Assembly: GCF_006149005.1 (NCBI RefSeq)
Contig: NZ_VBSL01000001.1
Span: 744,001 to 808,000 of the forward strand
Length of the DNA stretch: 64,000 nucleotides
Direction: 5' to 3'
Source of the DNA: Larkinella sp. C7
GTDB taxonomy: Bacteria; Bacteroidota; Bacteroidia; Cytophagales; Spirosomataceae
The notes below the pieces were generated by a model that had not been told where the DNA came from, ran no database searches, and saw nothing but the letters and a program-made list of their open reading frames with translations. This document shows, in pieces, positions 51,316 through 60,588 of this stretch. Position numbers and translations under genes: made by a program. The number at the start of each line of letters is the position of its first letter. The stretch's first letter is position 1.

Positions 51316-52959
51316 TCAAATCTTCCGACCGGTATTGATGACGTTCACGCCGTTGAAACGGGTCGTGGGGCAGCCGTGGGAGACGGCGCTGATTTGCGAA
51401 GGCTGGCCTTTTCCGTCGAAAAACGAACCGAATGTCCGGTAATCGTCTTTGTCGCAAAGCTGGGCGCACGAATTCCAGAACTCCTGCGTGTTCGACTGGT
51501 AGGCGACATCATCCAGCATGCCGACAATCTGACCATTTTTGATTTCGTAATACACCTGGCCACCAAACTGGAAGTTATACCGCTGCTGGTCAATGGAATA
51601 TGAACCACGTCCCAGAATATAGATGCCTTTATCGACGCCTTTGATCATGTCGGACACGGAGCGTTTTTCAGCACTGGGTTTCAGCGAGACATTCGGCATC
51701 CGCTGAAACTGGATCGAATCCCAGTTGTCGGCATAACTGCACCCGTTCGATTCGGTGCCGCCCAGGATTTTCACCTGATCGCGGGTTGCCTGGTAATTGA
51801 CCAGAATACCGTCTTTGATGAGGTCCCATTCTTTGGCCGGAACCCCTTCGTCGTCGTAGGCCACCGTCCCGAGCGTCAGCGGCTGGGTTTTGTCGGCCAC
51901 AATATTGACCAGTTTGCTGCCGTAATTGAAGTTTTTGGATTTCCACTTGTCGAGCGTCGCAAAACTGGTTCCGGCGTAATTGGCTTCGTAGCCCAGCACC
52001 CGGTCGAGTTCCGTGGCGTGGCCGACCGATTCGTGGATGGTCAGGCCGAGGTGGTTGGGGTCCAGCACAAGGTCATATTTGCCGGGCTGAATCGACTTGG
52101 CCGACAGTTTTTCCTTCGCCTGCTTGGCCGCCACCGTCGCATCCTCGACCATGTCGTAGGAATTTCGGTAACTGATCAGGCCGTTCGGGCCGGGAATTTT
52201 ATCCCCTGCCAAGCCGTCCAGATACTCATAGCCCATGCCCATCGGCGAGCTAAGCGCATCCCGGGTTTTGAACTTACCGGCCTGACGATCAACGGCGGTC
52301 ACGGTAAACGTCGGCCAGATCCGGTGAATATCCTGGTCGATGTAGGAGCCATCCGTGGAGGCAAAATACTTTTGTTCGTTGATAAAAAACAGGTTGGACG
52401 TAACAAAACCGGCTCCGTTTTTCATCGCTTCGCCGTTCACTTTCATCAACAGATCGATTTTCTCCTGAACCGGTATTTCGAAGGCGTTTTTTTTCAGGGG
52501 TGTTTTCCAGGCCACTTCGCCCACGCCTTTCTGCGGAGCCAGATCGACGGGTTCCTTCTGGATGCGGGCGTTGGCTTTGGCAATGGCAACGGCGGTTTCG
52601 GCGCATTTGGCAATGGCTTCGGGCCGAACGTCACTCGTGGCCGAAAACCCCCAGGTTCCGTTGGCAATCACCCGGATGCCAACCCCGTAGGATTCAGCAT
52701 TGGTGATGTTTTGCACCTTCATTTCGCGGGTGAACACAAACTGCTGCAAATACCGCCCGATCCGAACGTCGGCGTAAGTCGCGCCTTTGCTTTTGGCTGC
52801 GTTCAGGGCCACATCGGCCAGCTTTTTCTTCAGAGCGGCATCGGCGCGGGGTTCAAGCAGTTGGTGCAACGAAACCGTATTGCCCAGCACAGGAACAGAA
52901 CTGCCCATCAGAGCGCTCATTCCCAAACCGGAGAGTTGGATAAAATCCCTTCTTCTCAT
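51316..52959 (-). CDS. tldD: TldD-type metalloprotease with Tat signal (pair 2)
   Basis: This 547-residue TldD-like metalloprotease has the zinc motif HESVGH at 309-314 (NHLGLTIHESVGHATELDR) and the Tat-like N-terminus MRRRDFIQLSGLGMSALMG. It aligns with the pair 1 TldD throughout (QFGGQVYYEIKNGQIVGMLDDVAYQSNTQ; SAVSHGCPTTRFNGVNV), so the two pairs arose by duplication of a tldD-pmbA unit. It is the first gene of the ten-gene minus-strand block; no convincing -33/-7 pair was found in 52960-53132. Confidence 0.93.
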   Translation of the reverse strand: MRRRDFIQLSGLGMSALMGSSVPVLGNTVSLHQLLEPRADAALKKKLADVALNAAKSKGATYADVRIGRYLQQFVFTREMKVQNITNAESYGVGIRVIANGTWGFSATSDVRPEAIAKCAETAVAIAKANARIQKEPVDLAPQKGVGEVAWKTPLKKNAFEIPVQEKIDLLMKVNGEAMKNGAGFVTSNLFFINEQKYFASTDGSYIDQDIHRIWPTFTVTAVDRQAGKFKTRDALSSPMGMGYEYLDGLAGDKIPGPNGLISYRNSYDMVEDATVAAKQAKEKLSAKSIQPGKYDLVLDPNHLGLTIHESVGHATELDRVLGYEANYAGTSFATLDKWKSKNFNYGSKLVNIVADKTQPLTLGTVAYDDEGVPAKEWDLIKDGILVNYQATRDQVKILGGTESNGCSYADNWDSIQFQRMPNVSLKPSAEKRSVSDMIKGVDKGIYILGRGSYSIDQQRYNFQFGGQVYYEIKNGQIVGMLDDVAYQSNTQEFWNSCAQLCDKDDYRTFGSFFDGKGQPSQISAVSHGCPTTRFNGVNVINTGRKI

Positions 52960-53132
52960 GAATTGTTGATGGAGTTATGGAATACGAAAAATCAGAACAG
53001 ACGCGTGATTTTACAGGTACTTTTCAGAGGAAATAGAGATGTGGCTACTCAATGGTGTAAAAACAGAGCACGAAAATGGTCAAAAATAGCCAAAAGGGCA
53101 AAAAAGTGTCTGTTTTTAATGGTAGCTATTTT

Positions 53133-54401
53133 CTACTTTTCCAGCTTGCCGATGATCAAAAGCTGACTCGCATAGACGGCATTTTCGGCATACTTGCGCG
53201 GATCGGTGATGGTCTGGTTGCGGTTTTTGAGAATGGCAGCTTTGTCCAGCGGTTCCGGCGAAACCGTCAGCGTAATGGTGTGCGTGCCTTCGTCCAGGGC
53301 CGGCAAAAAGAAATAATGCGAGCGGTAATAGGTAGCATAACTGTCGAAACGGGGATACAGCGCACCGGGCGTACCATCGACCGTCACGGCATATTGCCCA
53401 CAACCGGGGCCGATGACATCGTAAATCCCTGCCATTGTGCCTTTAATTTTGAACTGAATCGACGCCCCCGGCTGGTTCGATTTCAGGAGGTAGGGAAACC
53501 GGTTCCGAAGTTGGCGGGCCACGGTATCGGTCGTCGGGGTCAGCTCTTTCCAGTCGCCCTGGCGGGCCAGCGATTGCACTGAAATCATCTGCGCGTTTTC
53601 CCAGTTGTCGGACACAAACGGTTTTGGAACGGCATGAGAGCCGGGTTTGCCCACGGTGGCGATCTGTTGCAACGCCTTGCTCAACGCTTCTACATACAGG
53701 CGGTGACCGGTATCCGAATACGGGTGCGTTTTGTCGGGAGCGAAAACCGTTTTATCGGGAAAGTCTTCTTTTTTGCCGCCCCAGACCAGTTTTCCCTGAC
53801 GATCTAACCGAATCACTTCCAGCCCCATATGCACCGACGGAATCCCGTAATGATTCGCAATGTCTTCCATCGCCCGCACGGAGTTCGGCATCCGGCGTGC
53901 CAGCAAGGCCGGGGCCATCGGGGCATTCAGGGTGTAGACGAAACAAATGTCGGTGCGCCGGTTTTGCCGCCAGATTTGCCGAACAATACCTTCCATTGCT
54001 TTGTGGATTTTGGCCGGTTGCTGACCGCCATCGTTGACCGCAAATTCGACGAATACCAGATCCGGTTTATGCACCAGCACATGCTCTTTCAGCCGGAAAA
54101 CGCCCAGGTCTGATCCGGTTCCGCCAATGGCCGCGTTGATGTGCGTCAGGTTGGCTTTCGGATACTGCTGCTGCAACCAGTTCAGGGATTGCTCCCGCCA
54201 GCCGTTTCCGGCCTCCGTGATGCTGCCGCCAAAATAGGCGATGGAAACCGGGCCGCCTTTCTGCACCTTCTGAAAAAAATTGGGCAACCCCTCCCGAACC
54301 AGAAACTCCCGGCTTTCGGATAAGGTGTCGGTCTGCGCCTGCGCAAAACCGGAATAACTGAGGATAACAATCGAAAAAAGAGTATTCAAAAAACGTCGCA
54401 T
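53133..54401 (-). CDS. Secreted SGNH/GDSL-family esterase
   Basis: This 422-residue secreted hydrolase starts with a signal peptide (MRRFLNTLFSIVILSYSGFA). The SGNH blocks are IAYFGGSITEAGNGW with Ser60, Gly93/94 in AIGGTGSDLG, Asn123 in FVEFAVNDGG and the Asp/His block APDKTHPYSDTGH. A C-terminal beta-sandwich of about 150 residues follows (SIQFKIKGTMAGIYDVIGPGCGQYAVTVDG-type). The layout fits carbohydrate esterases that deacetylate polysaccharides. The next gene on the strand is 13 bp upstream, so they are co-transcribed. Confidence 0.9.
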   Translation of the reverse strand: MRRFLNTLFSIVILSYSGFAQAQTDTLSESREFLVREGLPNFFQKVQKGGPVSIAYFGGSITEAGNGWREQSLNWLQQQYPKANLTHINAAIGGTGSDLGVFRLKEHVLVHKPDLVFVEFAVNDGGQQPAKIHKAMEGIVRQIWRQNRRTDICFVYTLNAPMAPALLARRMPNSVRAMEDIANHYGIPSVHMGLEVIRLDRQGKLVWGGKKEDFPDKTVFAPDKTHPYSDTGHRLYVEALSKALQQIATVGKPGSHAVPKPFVSDNWENAQMISVQSLARQGDWKELTPTTDTVARQLRNRFPYLLKSNQPGASIQFKIKGTMAGIYDVIGPGCGQYAVTVDGTPGALYPRFDSYATYYRSHYFFLPALDEGTHTITLTVSPEPLDKAAILKNRNQTITDPRKYAENAVYASQLLIIGKLEK

Positions 54402-54414
54402 GATGGATCAATGA

Positions 54415-56520
54415 TTAGTTCTGTTCGTGTTGGGCAACCATCTGGTCGAACTCCTGCGCCACCGCCGAATCCAGCCGGGCCTTGTTGCGCCAGGCCATCG
54501 TTCCGTAAACACCCGCCTGGCTGTAATCGAACGGTTTGAAGCCAATCCGGCTGACCACATCGGTATTCTTTAACCGAAAATCAAACGCTTTCGGATCGAT
54601 AAACCCCGGGTCGGCCACGATGGAATGCGGGTCTTTCCCCCCCTCCTGCCATTCTTTCACGGATTGTTTGCCAAAAACCGGCTCTTTCGAGCGGGCATCC
54701 CAGTAGCAATTCTGGTCGGCCAATAGGTTGAACTTGGCCCAGTTACTGCTCAGCAAAGTGCCGCTGTTGTAATAAACGATGTTGTTGGTGAACGAAAACG
54801 ACCGGTGCGGTTCGACGCGGGTGGCCTGGAGCTGTGCCTTGATGTTGTCAGCAAAAATGTTGTTGCGGATGAGGTTGTCCTTGCCGTAATGCTGGTGAAA
54901 ACCGGAGCTTTTGCAGGCATACACGAGGTTGTTTTCCATCACAATATCCGTCGAACCCTCGTCGGTATACAGCCCCCAGCCACCGTAGTCGAAGGCGTAA
55001 ATGTGGTGGATCACGTTGTTCGACACCACGGTTCCCTCCGAAACGCCGAGCGTATAGACCCCGCCCATATCGCTCAGAACGCCCCAGCCGAGGTGGTGAA
55101 TGTGGTTGAATTCGACCCGGTTTCGCTTGGACGGACTGAAAGCGTAGCCCCAAACCCAGCCGACCGACACCCCGGAATACCGAAAATCAGCCACTTCGTT
55201 GTGGGACAACACGTTATCCCGACCGTGAAAGATGGTCAGGGCTACGGCGCAGGGAAAAACGTGGCCGCCCGAACGCAGAATGTTGTTGTCGACCGTAATG
55301 TGGTGCGTCAGTTCCGACGAATCGGGCCGGATGACGGTTTCGCCGATTTTGACGCCACTCGCGCCCAGATCGTGCAGGTAACACCGCTCCACCCGGCCGT
55401 TGGCACAGGCCCGCCGGAACCAGATGCCGCTGCCGCCGGTATGCGCAATTTCACAATCGATAAAGCTGATCTGATCGGCAAAATCGAGTTGAATGGTGGC
55501 TTCCACACGCGCGGCCGCCTGCTCCGGTTCCACACCAAACGGCGGCATTCGGTAGCCCGCCACCTGAAACGACAGGTTTTCAAACCGGATGTTTTTCACC
55601 CGTTTCCCGCCGGTTTCATCGCCTTTGATAACGACGAATTTCTCGTTGACCGGCGCAAAAACCGTGAGCTTATCGATGGTTTCGCCGGGCCGGGGGCGGT
55701 AATACAGAGTGCCGGTTTTTTCGAGAAACCACTCGCCGGGGACATCCAGGGCCGCTTTCAGGTTTTCGATGACAAACAGGGAATGGTTGGTAATTTTATT
55801 CCAGGGTTTCATCCCTTCGCCCGCGATGTAAAGAGCCGTATCGGCTTTGCTAACGGCCAGCACCGGTTTGCGGGTGTTGTCCCAGTGGTGGTAGAACGTC
55901 AAAACCGCCTGGCTCAATTCGGTTTCCGGGAGCCGGGCCAGCCAGTCCAGACTTTCCGGCGAAACCGTGATTTTCTGTGCGGCAAAATCGGCAAACGGCC
56001 CCGTTCCTTTGCTCAGGACGGTTTCGGAGACGGCTTTCGGCTGAAAAAAACCGGTGTTAGGCGTTTGGGCGCGAACGACCCGCTGCCCGTTGACGTACAA
56101 TTGCTCGAACGACCAGCCATACCGGCGTACTTCCGGTACGTCGGTTTTCCAGAGATCGTCCGATACTTTCTCAAACCGGTTCAGGCGCAGGCCACCGTAA
56201 AAAACCGGGGTGCTGCCCGCTTCGCCTTTGACAATCAGCGGGGCAGTTTCGGCGCCGGAATCTTCGGCCGTCAGCGTCAGGGGTTCATTCAGCATATATT
56301 CCCCTTTCCGAACCACAATTTCGATGGGTTTGGTGGGCGGCTTTTGCCGACGCAGCAGCCGGGCGCGGTTGCGGGCCGCCGTGAGGGTTGCCAGCGGTTT
56401 CTGGATCGTTCCGGGGTTTTTGTCGTTGCCCGAAGGAGCCACGTAGATCGTTTGGGCAACGGATTCAATCACCAGCAGAAAAAGGCTGGAAAGCAGGAAA
56501 AGAGGAACGGTTTTGCGCAT
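54415..56520 (-). CDS. Secreted right-handed beta-helix protein
   Basis: This 701-residue secreted protein has a signal peptide (MRKTVPLFLLSSLFLLVIES) and an N-terminal motif TIYVAPSGNDKNPGTIQKPLATLTAAR that opens DUF1565-type parallel beta-helices. The helix region (about 330-620) shows IRFENLSFQVAGY, GIWFRRACANGRVERCYLHDLGASGVKIG, HITVDNNILRSGG and SGFHQHYGKDNLIRNNIFADN, as in PbH1 repeats. Such proteins are often polysaccharide lyases or glycoside hydrolases; no catalytic residues could be assigned. It is co-transcribed with the SGNH esterase. Confidence 0.9.
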   Translation of the reverse strand: MRKTVPLFLLSSLFLLVIESVAQTIYVAPSGNDKNPGTIQKPLATLTAARNRARLLRRQKPPTKPIEIVVRKGEYMLNEPLTLTAEDSGAETAPLIVKGEAGSTPVFYGGLRLNRFEKVSDDLWKTDVPEVRRYGWSFEQLYVNGQRVVRAQTPNTGFFQPKAVSETVLSKGTGPFADFAAQKITVSPESLDWLARLPETELSQAVLTFYHHWDNTRKPVLAVSKADTALYIAGEGMKPWNKITNHSLFVIENLKAALDVPGEWFLEKTGTLYYRPRPGETIDKLTVFAPVNEKFVVIKGDETGGKRVKNIRFENLSFQVAGYRMPPFGVEPEQAAARVEATIQLDFADQISFIDCEIAHTGGSGIWFRRACANGRVERCYLHDLGASGVKIGETVIRPDSSELTHHITVDNNILRSGGHVFPCAVALTIFHGRDNVLSHNEVADFRYSGVSVGWVWGYAFSPSKRNRVEFNHIHHLGWGVLSDMGGVYTLGVSEGTVVSNNVIHHIYAFDYGGWGLYTDEGSTDIVMENNLVYACKSSGFHQHYGKDNLIRNNIFADNIKAQLQATRVEPHRSFSFTNNIVYYNSGTLLSSNWAKFNLLADQNCYWDARSKEPVFGKQSVKEWQEGGKDPHSIVADPGFIDPKAFDFRLKNTDVVSRIGFKPFDYSQAGVYGTMAWRNKARLDSAVAQEFDQMVAQHEQN

Positions 56521-56616
56521 GGTTCAGGAAATATACTGCCTTCAAAAGCCGGTCGCAGCCGCATTTTACTAGTGAATAAACGGCAAAGCCAAAAGTAGTT
56601 GCGACAACCCGACTGA

Positions 56617-57915
56617 CTAGGCTTTTTTCAGCCACCGGTCAAACCAGTCAAAGGCATCGGTCTGCATGTCTTTGTCAAACTTGTGCCCGCCGTCGTAAAA
56701 CCGTGCCGCATAGCGATCTGCGGCCCCCGCCTTTTTAAAAACCTCACCCAGTATTGTATCAGCGGTCTTCATTTCGGGGAGCGTATACAGCTCATCCTGG
56801 TTGTTGCATTGAATCATGGTGGGAAGCGGCACCCGCAGGCCCAGAATCTCCGGAAAATCAAGGTACCGGGGCAACAAAGGCGTATAGGTCATCCACGTAT
56901 GCGTATACGTTTTATGAAGCGTCAGATCGTCCCATGTCGTCATGAACCCGACGCAGACACAACATTTGATCCGGGAATCCATGCCGGCCAGATACACGGT
57001 TCGCAGTCCTCCGCCCGACAAGCCACCACAGCCAACCCGCTGTTTATCAACATCTTTCCGACCACACAAGATAGACAGCGCAACCTGATCTTCGCTTAGA
57101 AAAACGCCCGGCCAGGTGGTACCCGCACAAAACAGGGACTTCGACATGACGTGTTCATGCTCGGCGGACCATTGGTTATAGGCTTCGATGTGTTCCGTTT
57201 TTTCCGGATCGGCATCGGTCTTCCCCCTCGTATCGAGTCCTTCATATTTCAAATCGACCACATCCTCATACAACACCCGCCGACTGCCAAACGCAAACGC
57301 ATCGTGCACCAGCACTATATACCCCCGCCTGGCTATATCGTTGGCCCAGGCCCTTCCGCTGTAATCCTCAAGCTGGTGCTCGGTTAATAACGGATGCTGA
57401 TCATCGCCGGTTTTGACGATTTTTCGATACCCGAAATATTTCTTCCCGGCGTGGTCATGAAGGGCCAGAATGGCAGGCAACGGCTCTTTGGCTCCCTTGG
57501 GCTTCAGAACAACCGCCCTGGTGGGTCGGCCGTAGGGAAGCTGCCAGCTAATTTCCTCGATCATCAGCCCGTCATACTCGAAGGTCCGGTCGATGCGGAC
57601 CTCGGGCGTGGCCGGTTGCGGGGGAGCCGCCACCAATTCCCGGGTCTTTTCCAGTGCTTCCTGCTTCCAGCGGGTCAACTGCTCCGGCTTCCACCGGGCA
57701 TTCCGGAACGAAAGTGATGGCTGCGTTTGAAGCGAGGCCGCCCAGGAGCCATACAAGCCGATAATACTCTTTGTTTCCGGTACCATTTTGGGTGACAGGG
57801 GATTGGTTTGACTTTCCCGGATGGCATCAAAGTCTATGCCGGGAGGCAAAAAGGGAACGGTACCGGTCAGGACCGATGCCTTGATAAATGTTCTGCGGGT
57901 TGGGTTGAATTTCAT
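56617..57915 (-). CDS. Tat-exported alpha/beta hydrolase (acetyl xylan esterase-like)
   Basis: This 432-residue alpha/beta hydrolase starts at ATG 57915 (MKFNPTRRTFIKASVLTGTV), a twin-arginine signal (RRTFIKAS). The longer frame reaching to 58197 runs through a decayed gene and is not coding. The nucleophile elbow is GLSGGG (CGGLSGGGLRTVYLAGMD), and the catalytic His is probably in FYDGGHKFDKD. The order LPAILALHDHAGKKYFG, DIARRGYIVLVHDAFAFGSRR resembles dienelactone hydrolase/acetyl xylan esterase relatives. It is likely a periplasmic carbohydrate ester hydrolase. Confidence 0.88.
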   Translation of the reverse strand: MKFNPTRRTFIKASVLTGTVPFLPPGIDFDAIRESQTNPLSPKMVPETKSIIGLYGSWAASLQTQPSLSFRNARWKPEQLTRWKQEALEKTRELVAAPPQPATPEVRIDRTFEYDGLMIEEISWQLPYGRPTRAVVLKPKGAKEPLPAILALHDHAGKKYFGYRKIVKTGDDQHPLLTEHQLEDYSGRAWANDIARRGYIVLVHDAFAFGSRRVLYEDVVDLKYEGLDTRGKTDADPEKTEHIEAYNQWSAEHEHVMSKSLFCAGTTWPGVFLSEDQVALSILCGRKDVDKQRVGCGGLSGGGLRTVYLAGMDSRIKCCVCVGFMTTWDDLTLHKTYTHTWMTYTPLLPRYLDFPEILGLRVPLPTMIQCNNQDELYTLPEMKTADTILGEVFKKAGAADRYAARFYDGGHKFDKDMQTDAFDWFDRWLKKA

Positions 57916-58024
57916 AGCGATTGTAGGCATTTCGTGTGCGTCGGCCAAAGATATTCGTCCTGGAACAGGAATGGAGAGAACGCCCGGTAAATTTAGCCAA
58001 TTGCGGCTTGATTGGGCCATTTCG

Positions 58025-58225
58025 TCCAGTAGATCTGGTTTATTTGCCAACCGTTCCAGAAACCGAATTCGTAGAGCTGTGTTCGAAGGCCACCGGTGGT
58101 ACGATCTGCTCCGAACCGGGCGCGCCAAAACGGTTTTGGGTGTCGACAAAAAACCGCTGTTGCCCGTTCCGATTACTGAAATCATGCCCAACCCCAATGT
58201 ATTGCCCCAAAATCCAGGGTATTGA
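58025..58225 (+). pseudogene. SusD C-terminal remnant
   Basis: From 58082 the plus strand reads FEGHRWYDLLRTGRAKTVLG, then VDKKPLLPVPITEIMPNPNV and LPQNPGY with a stop at 58223-58225. This is the C-terminal end of SusD/RagB proteins, with the FEGHRWxDLxRTG motif intact. Immediately upstream, the family's preceding VELC is in another frame (gaattcgtagagctgtg), so a frameshift lies near 58080, and nothing before about 58025 is recognisable. It is 68 bp before the sialidase-like gene and is the last piece of a lost SusC/SusD pair. Confidence 0.8.
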
Positions 58226-58293
58226 TCCTCTTGTCCAGCCGCTCATCGGTAGTCCGGCGGAGCGGCTGGCTTTTAGGTAAAAACGTTGAAACC

Positions 58294-60180
58294 ATGCAAG
58301 TCAACCTGAAAAGAATCGTCCTGTCGCTCAGTCTCGGATTCGCCCTGACTGGTGTGCTGGTGGCGCAGGACGCCCGCGATATTAAAACCGGGATGGTGAT
58401 TCCCGACGAAACGTACAGTGATCAACCCTACATCGTCAAGACCAACGACGGCGCGTGGCTCTGCGTGCTCACCACCGGAACCGGTCACGAAGGCGCGTCG
58501 GGGCAGCACCTGATTTCGCAGCGGAGTCTCGATCAGGGAAAAACCTGGATCGATAAACGCGATGTTGAACCGGGCGATGGGCCGGAAGCGTCGTATGCCG
58601 TGCTGTTAAAAGCCCCGTCGGGCCGGGTTTTTGTTTTCTACAACCACAATACCGACAACATCCGGGCGGTGAAAGGCGACAGTCCGCCGTATGCCGATGG
58701 GTTGGTCAAGCGGGTGGATAGCCAGGGATATTTTGTCTTTAAATACTCGGACGACAACGGCAAAAGCTGGTCGGCAAACCGGGTAGCGATTCCGATGCGG
58801 AATTTTGAAATCGACAAAAAGAACCCGTATCAGGGCAAAATTCAGTACTTCTGGAACGTGGGCCGGGCGTTTGCCTACAAGGAATCGGCGTATGTTCCGG
58901 TTCATAAAGTCGGCGGTTTCGGCGAAGGCTTTTTCACGACGAGCGAAGGCGCGTTGCTGCAAAGTCCCGATCTGTTCACCGCAACCGATCCCGCCAAAGC
59001 GAAGTGGAACACCCTGCCCGACGGCGAAATCGGCCTGCGGACACCAGCCAAAGACGGTGGTCCTATTGCCGAAGAGCAGAATTTCGTGGTGTTGAGCGAC
59101 GGTTCGTTCTTCTGCGTTTACCGGACCATCGACGGCCATCCGGCCTACACCTACAGCCGGGATGCGGGCCACACGTGGGAACCACCCCAGTACATGCGGT
59201 ATGGCAACGGCCAGTTGATGAAGCATCCGCGAGCGGCTAATTTTGTCTGGAAATGCGAGAATGGGAAATACCTCTACTGGTTTCACAACCACGGCGGGCG
59301 GTTTATTCGGGAACACAAAAACCGGCGCAGCATGGCCTACGACGACCGGAATCCGGCCTGGGTATCGGGCGGTGTGGAAGTAGATTCGCCCAAGGGAAAA
59401 GTCATCAAATGGACGCAGCCCGAGGTTTTGCTGTACGACGAAGACCCGCTGATTCGGATGAGTTACCCCGATCTGGTCGAAGACAAAGGCTCGTATTACA
59501 TCACCGAAACGCAGAAAGACATCGCCCGCGTCCACAAAATTGACGACAAGCTGCTGAATCTGGTATGGAATCAGTTCGACAACCCGAAAAAAGCGCAGGA
59601 CGGTTTGGTCATCAACTGGTCGTATCAATTGGGAAAATTTCCGCAAACCGTGGTCGCCCCAACGCTGCCCGAATTCTACAAACGCGATACCAAAAAACTG
59701 GAACAGCCCGGCATGAACGTGCCGAACGGTTTTACCATCGACTTCAGCTTCACGCTCAGCAGCCTGTCTGACAACCAGATCCTGCTCGATGCCCGCGACC
59801 CCACCGGCAAAGGGTGGATTGTACGCATGACCGACAAAAAAACGGTTGCGTTTGCGATGAACGACGGCCGAACGGAATCCACCTGGACCTGCGACGAAGG
59901 CTTGCTGAAAGCCAATCAAAACCATCACGTCAGCATCATCGTCGACGGCGGACCGCACCTCATTTCCTTTGTGGTCGACGGCAATTTCAACGACGGGGGC
60001 GACACGCGACAGTTCGGCTGGGGACGGTTCAACCCCTATCTGAAGTCGGTGGCCGGGGCCGCTCAGATCACCCTCGGAACCCAACTCAATGGACGGATCA
60101 GCCAGCTTTCGGTCTACAACCGGGCGCTGACGGTGTCGGAAGCCATCGGCAATTATAACGCCCAGAAGAAGACGCCCTAA
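58294..60180 (+). CDS. Secreted sialidase-like beta-propeller protein with LamG-type C-terminus
   Basis: This 628-residue secreted protein starts at ATG 58294 (MQVNLKRIVLSLSLGFALTG); an earlier start at 58222 overlaps the SusD remnant. The propeller carries Asp-box (SxDxGxTW) repeats: SLDQGKTW, SDDNGKSW and SRDAGHTW, as in BNR/exo-sialidase families. The C-terminal 190 residues (GFTIDFSFTLSSLSDNQILLD; VSIIVDGGPHLISFVVDG; LNGRISQLSVYNRALTVSEA) form a concanavalin/LamG-like sandwich. It may be a sialidase or another glycosidase with a six-bladed propeller; the Arg triad was not traced. The preceding SusD relic suggests it served a carbohydrate locus. Confidence 0.88.
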   Translation: MQVNLKRIVLSLSLGFALTGVLVAQDARDIKTGMVIPDETYSDQPYIVKTNDGAWLCVLTTGTGHEGASGQHLISQRSLDQGKTWIDKRDVEPGDGPEASYAVLLKAPSGRVFVFYNHNTDNIRAVKGDSPPYADGLVKRVDSQGYFVFKYSDDNGKSWSANRVAIPMRNFEIDKKNPYQGKIQYFWNVGRAFAYKESAYVPVHKVGGFGEGFFTTSEGALLQSPDLFTATDPAKAKWNTLPDGEIGLRTPAKDGGPIAEEQNFVVLSDGSFFCVYRTIDGHPAYTYSRDAGHTWEPPQYMRYGNGQLMKHPRAANFVWKCENGKYLYWFHNHGGRFIREHKNRRSMAYDDRNPAWVSGGVEVDSPKGKVIKWTQPEVLLYDEDPLIRMSYPDLVEDKGSYYITETQKDIARVHKIDDKLLNLVWNQFDNPKKAQDGLVINWSYQLGKFPQTVVAPTLPEFYKRDTKKLEQPGMNVPNGFTIDFSFTLSSLSDNQILLDARDPTGKGWIVRMTDKKTVAFAMNDGRTESTWTCDEGLLKANQNHHVSIIVDGGPHLISFVVDGNFNDGGDTRQFGWGRFNPYLKSVAGAAQITLGTQLNGRISQLSVYNRALTVSEAIGNYNAQKKTP

Positions 60181-60289
60181 AGTCCATGTAAACCCATCAC
60201 AAAACGTTTTTCAAGATCGGTTATCCCCTACGGGAGTATCAATTTCACCAATCCCGTAGGGATGAATCATCTTGCAGCCTGGCTGCACC
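60181..60289. repeat. Fragment of the ATCCC-TACGGGAT repeat family
   Basis: CCCCTACGGGAGTATC (60227-60242) and ATCCCGTAGGGATGA (60251-60265) form a small inverted repeat related to the 70-bp array at 26625-27215. The second half ends exactly where the lyxose-isomerase relic begins. No gene is seen here. Confidence 0.7.
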
Positions 60290-60577
60290 CGGCGCCTGGG
60301 ACCGGGCGAGATCGTACGGCTACGACCCGGCGAAAGCCTGACGATTCACCCGCGCACCATTCACCAGTTCTGGGGCGAAGAAGGTACCGGGTGGCAGATC
60401 AACGGCGTTGGCTATACGCTTGGTGCCGGGATTTCGAGCGTCTGCGACGACCTGAACGACAACGTTTTTCTGGTGGATTATGACATCCGGTTTCCCGAAA
60501 TCGAAGAGGACGAAGCCCGCCGATATTTCCTCTGCCATGAGTATCCCAGGGCTGGTATTGAACTTATTAGCGAATAA
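60290..60577 (+). pseudogene. C-terminal fragment of a D-lyxose isomerase-like protein
   Basis: An open frame (effectively from 60293) reads RLGPGEIVRLRPGESLTIHP, RTIHQFWGEEGTG, GAGISSVCDDLNDNVFLVDY and RFPEIEEDEARRYFLCHEYP. This cupin-type ending resembles D-lyxose/D-mannose ketol-isomerases (about 225 residues whole). Only about 95 residues remain, with no start codon and no N-terminal half; upstream sequence is repeat. It is therefore a remnant. It lies 11 bp before the BASS transporter, hinting that the original operon linked the isomerase and transporter. Confidence 0.7.
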
Positions 60578-60588
60578 ACCTAAACCTG

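Noticed and set aside
54805-56598. Plus-strand 597-codon frame
   Set aside because: It is antisense to the beta-helix gene, which has a signal peptide and PbH1 repeats; the plus frame has no motif and codon-shadow composition.
57916-58197. N-terminal extension of the alpha/beta hydrolase
   Set aside because: The Tat signal begins at 57915; the extension is antisense to the SusD remnant.
58606-60084. Minus-strand 492-codon frame
   Set aside because: Antisense shadow of the sialidase-like gene with its Asp boxes and LamG-like end.
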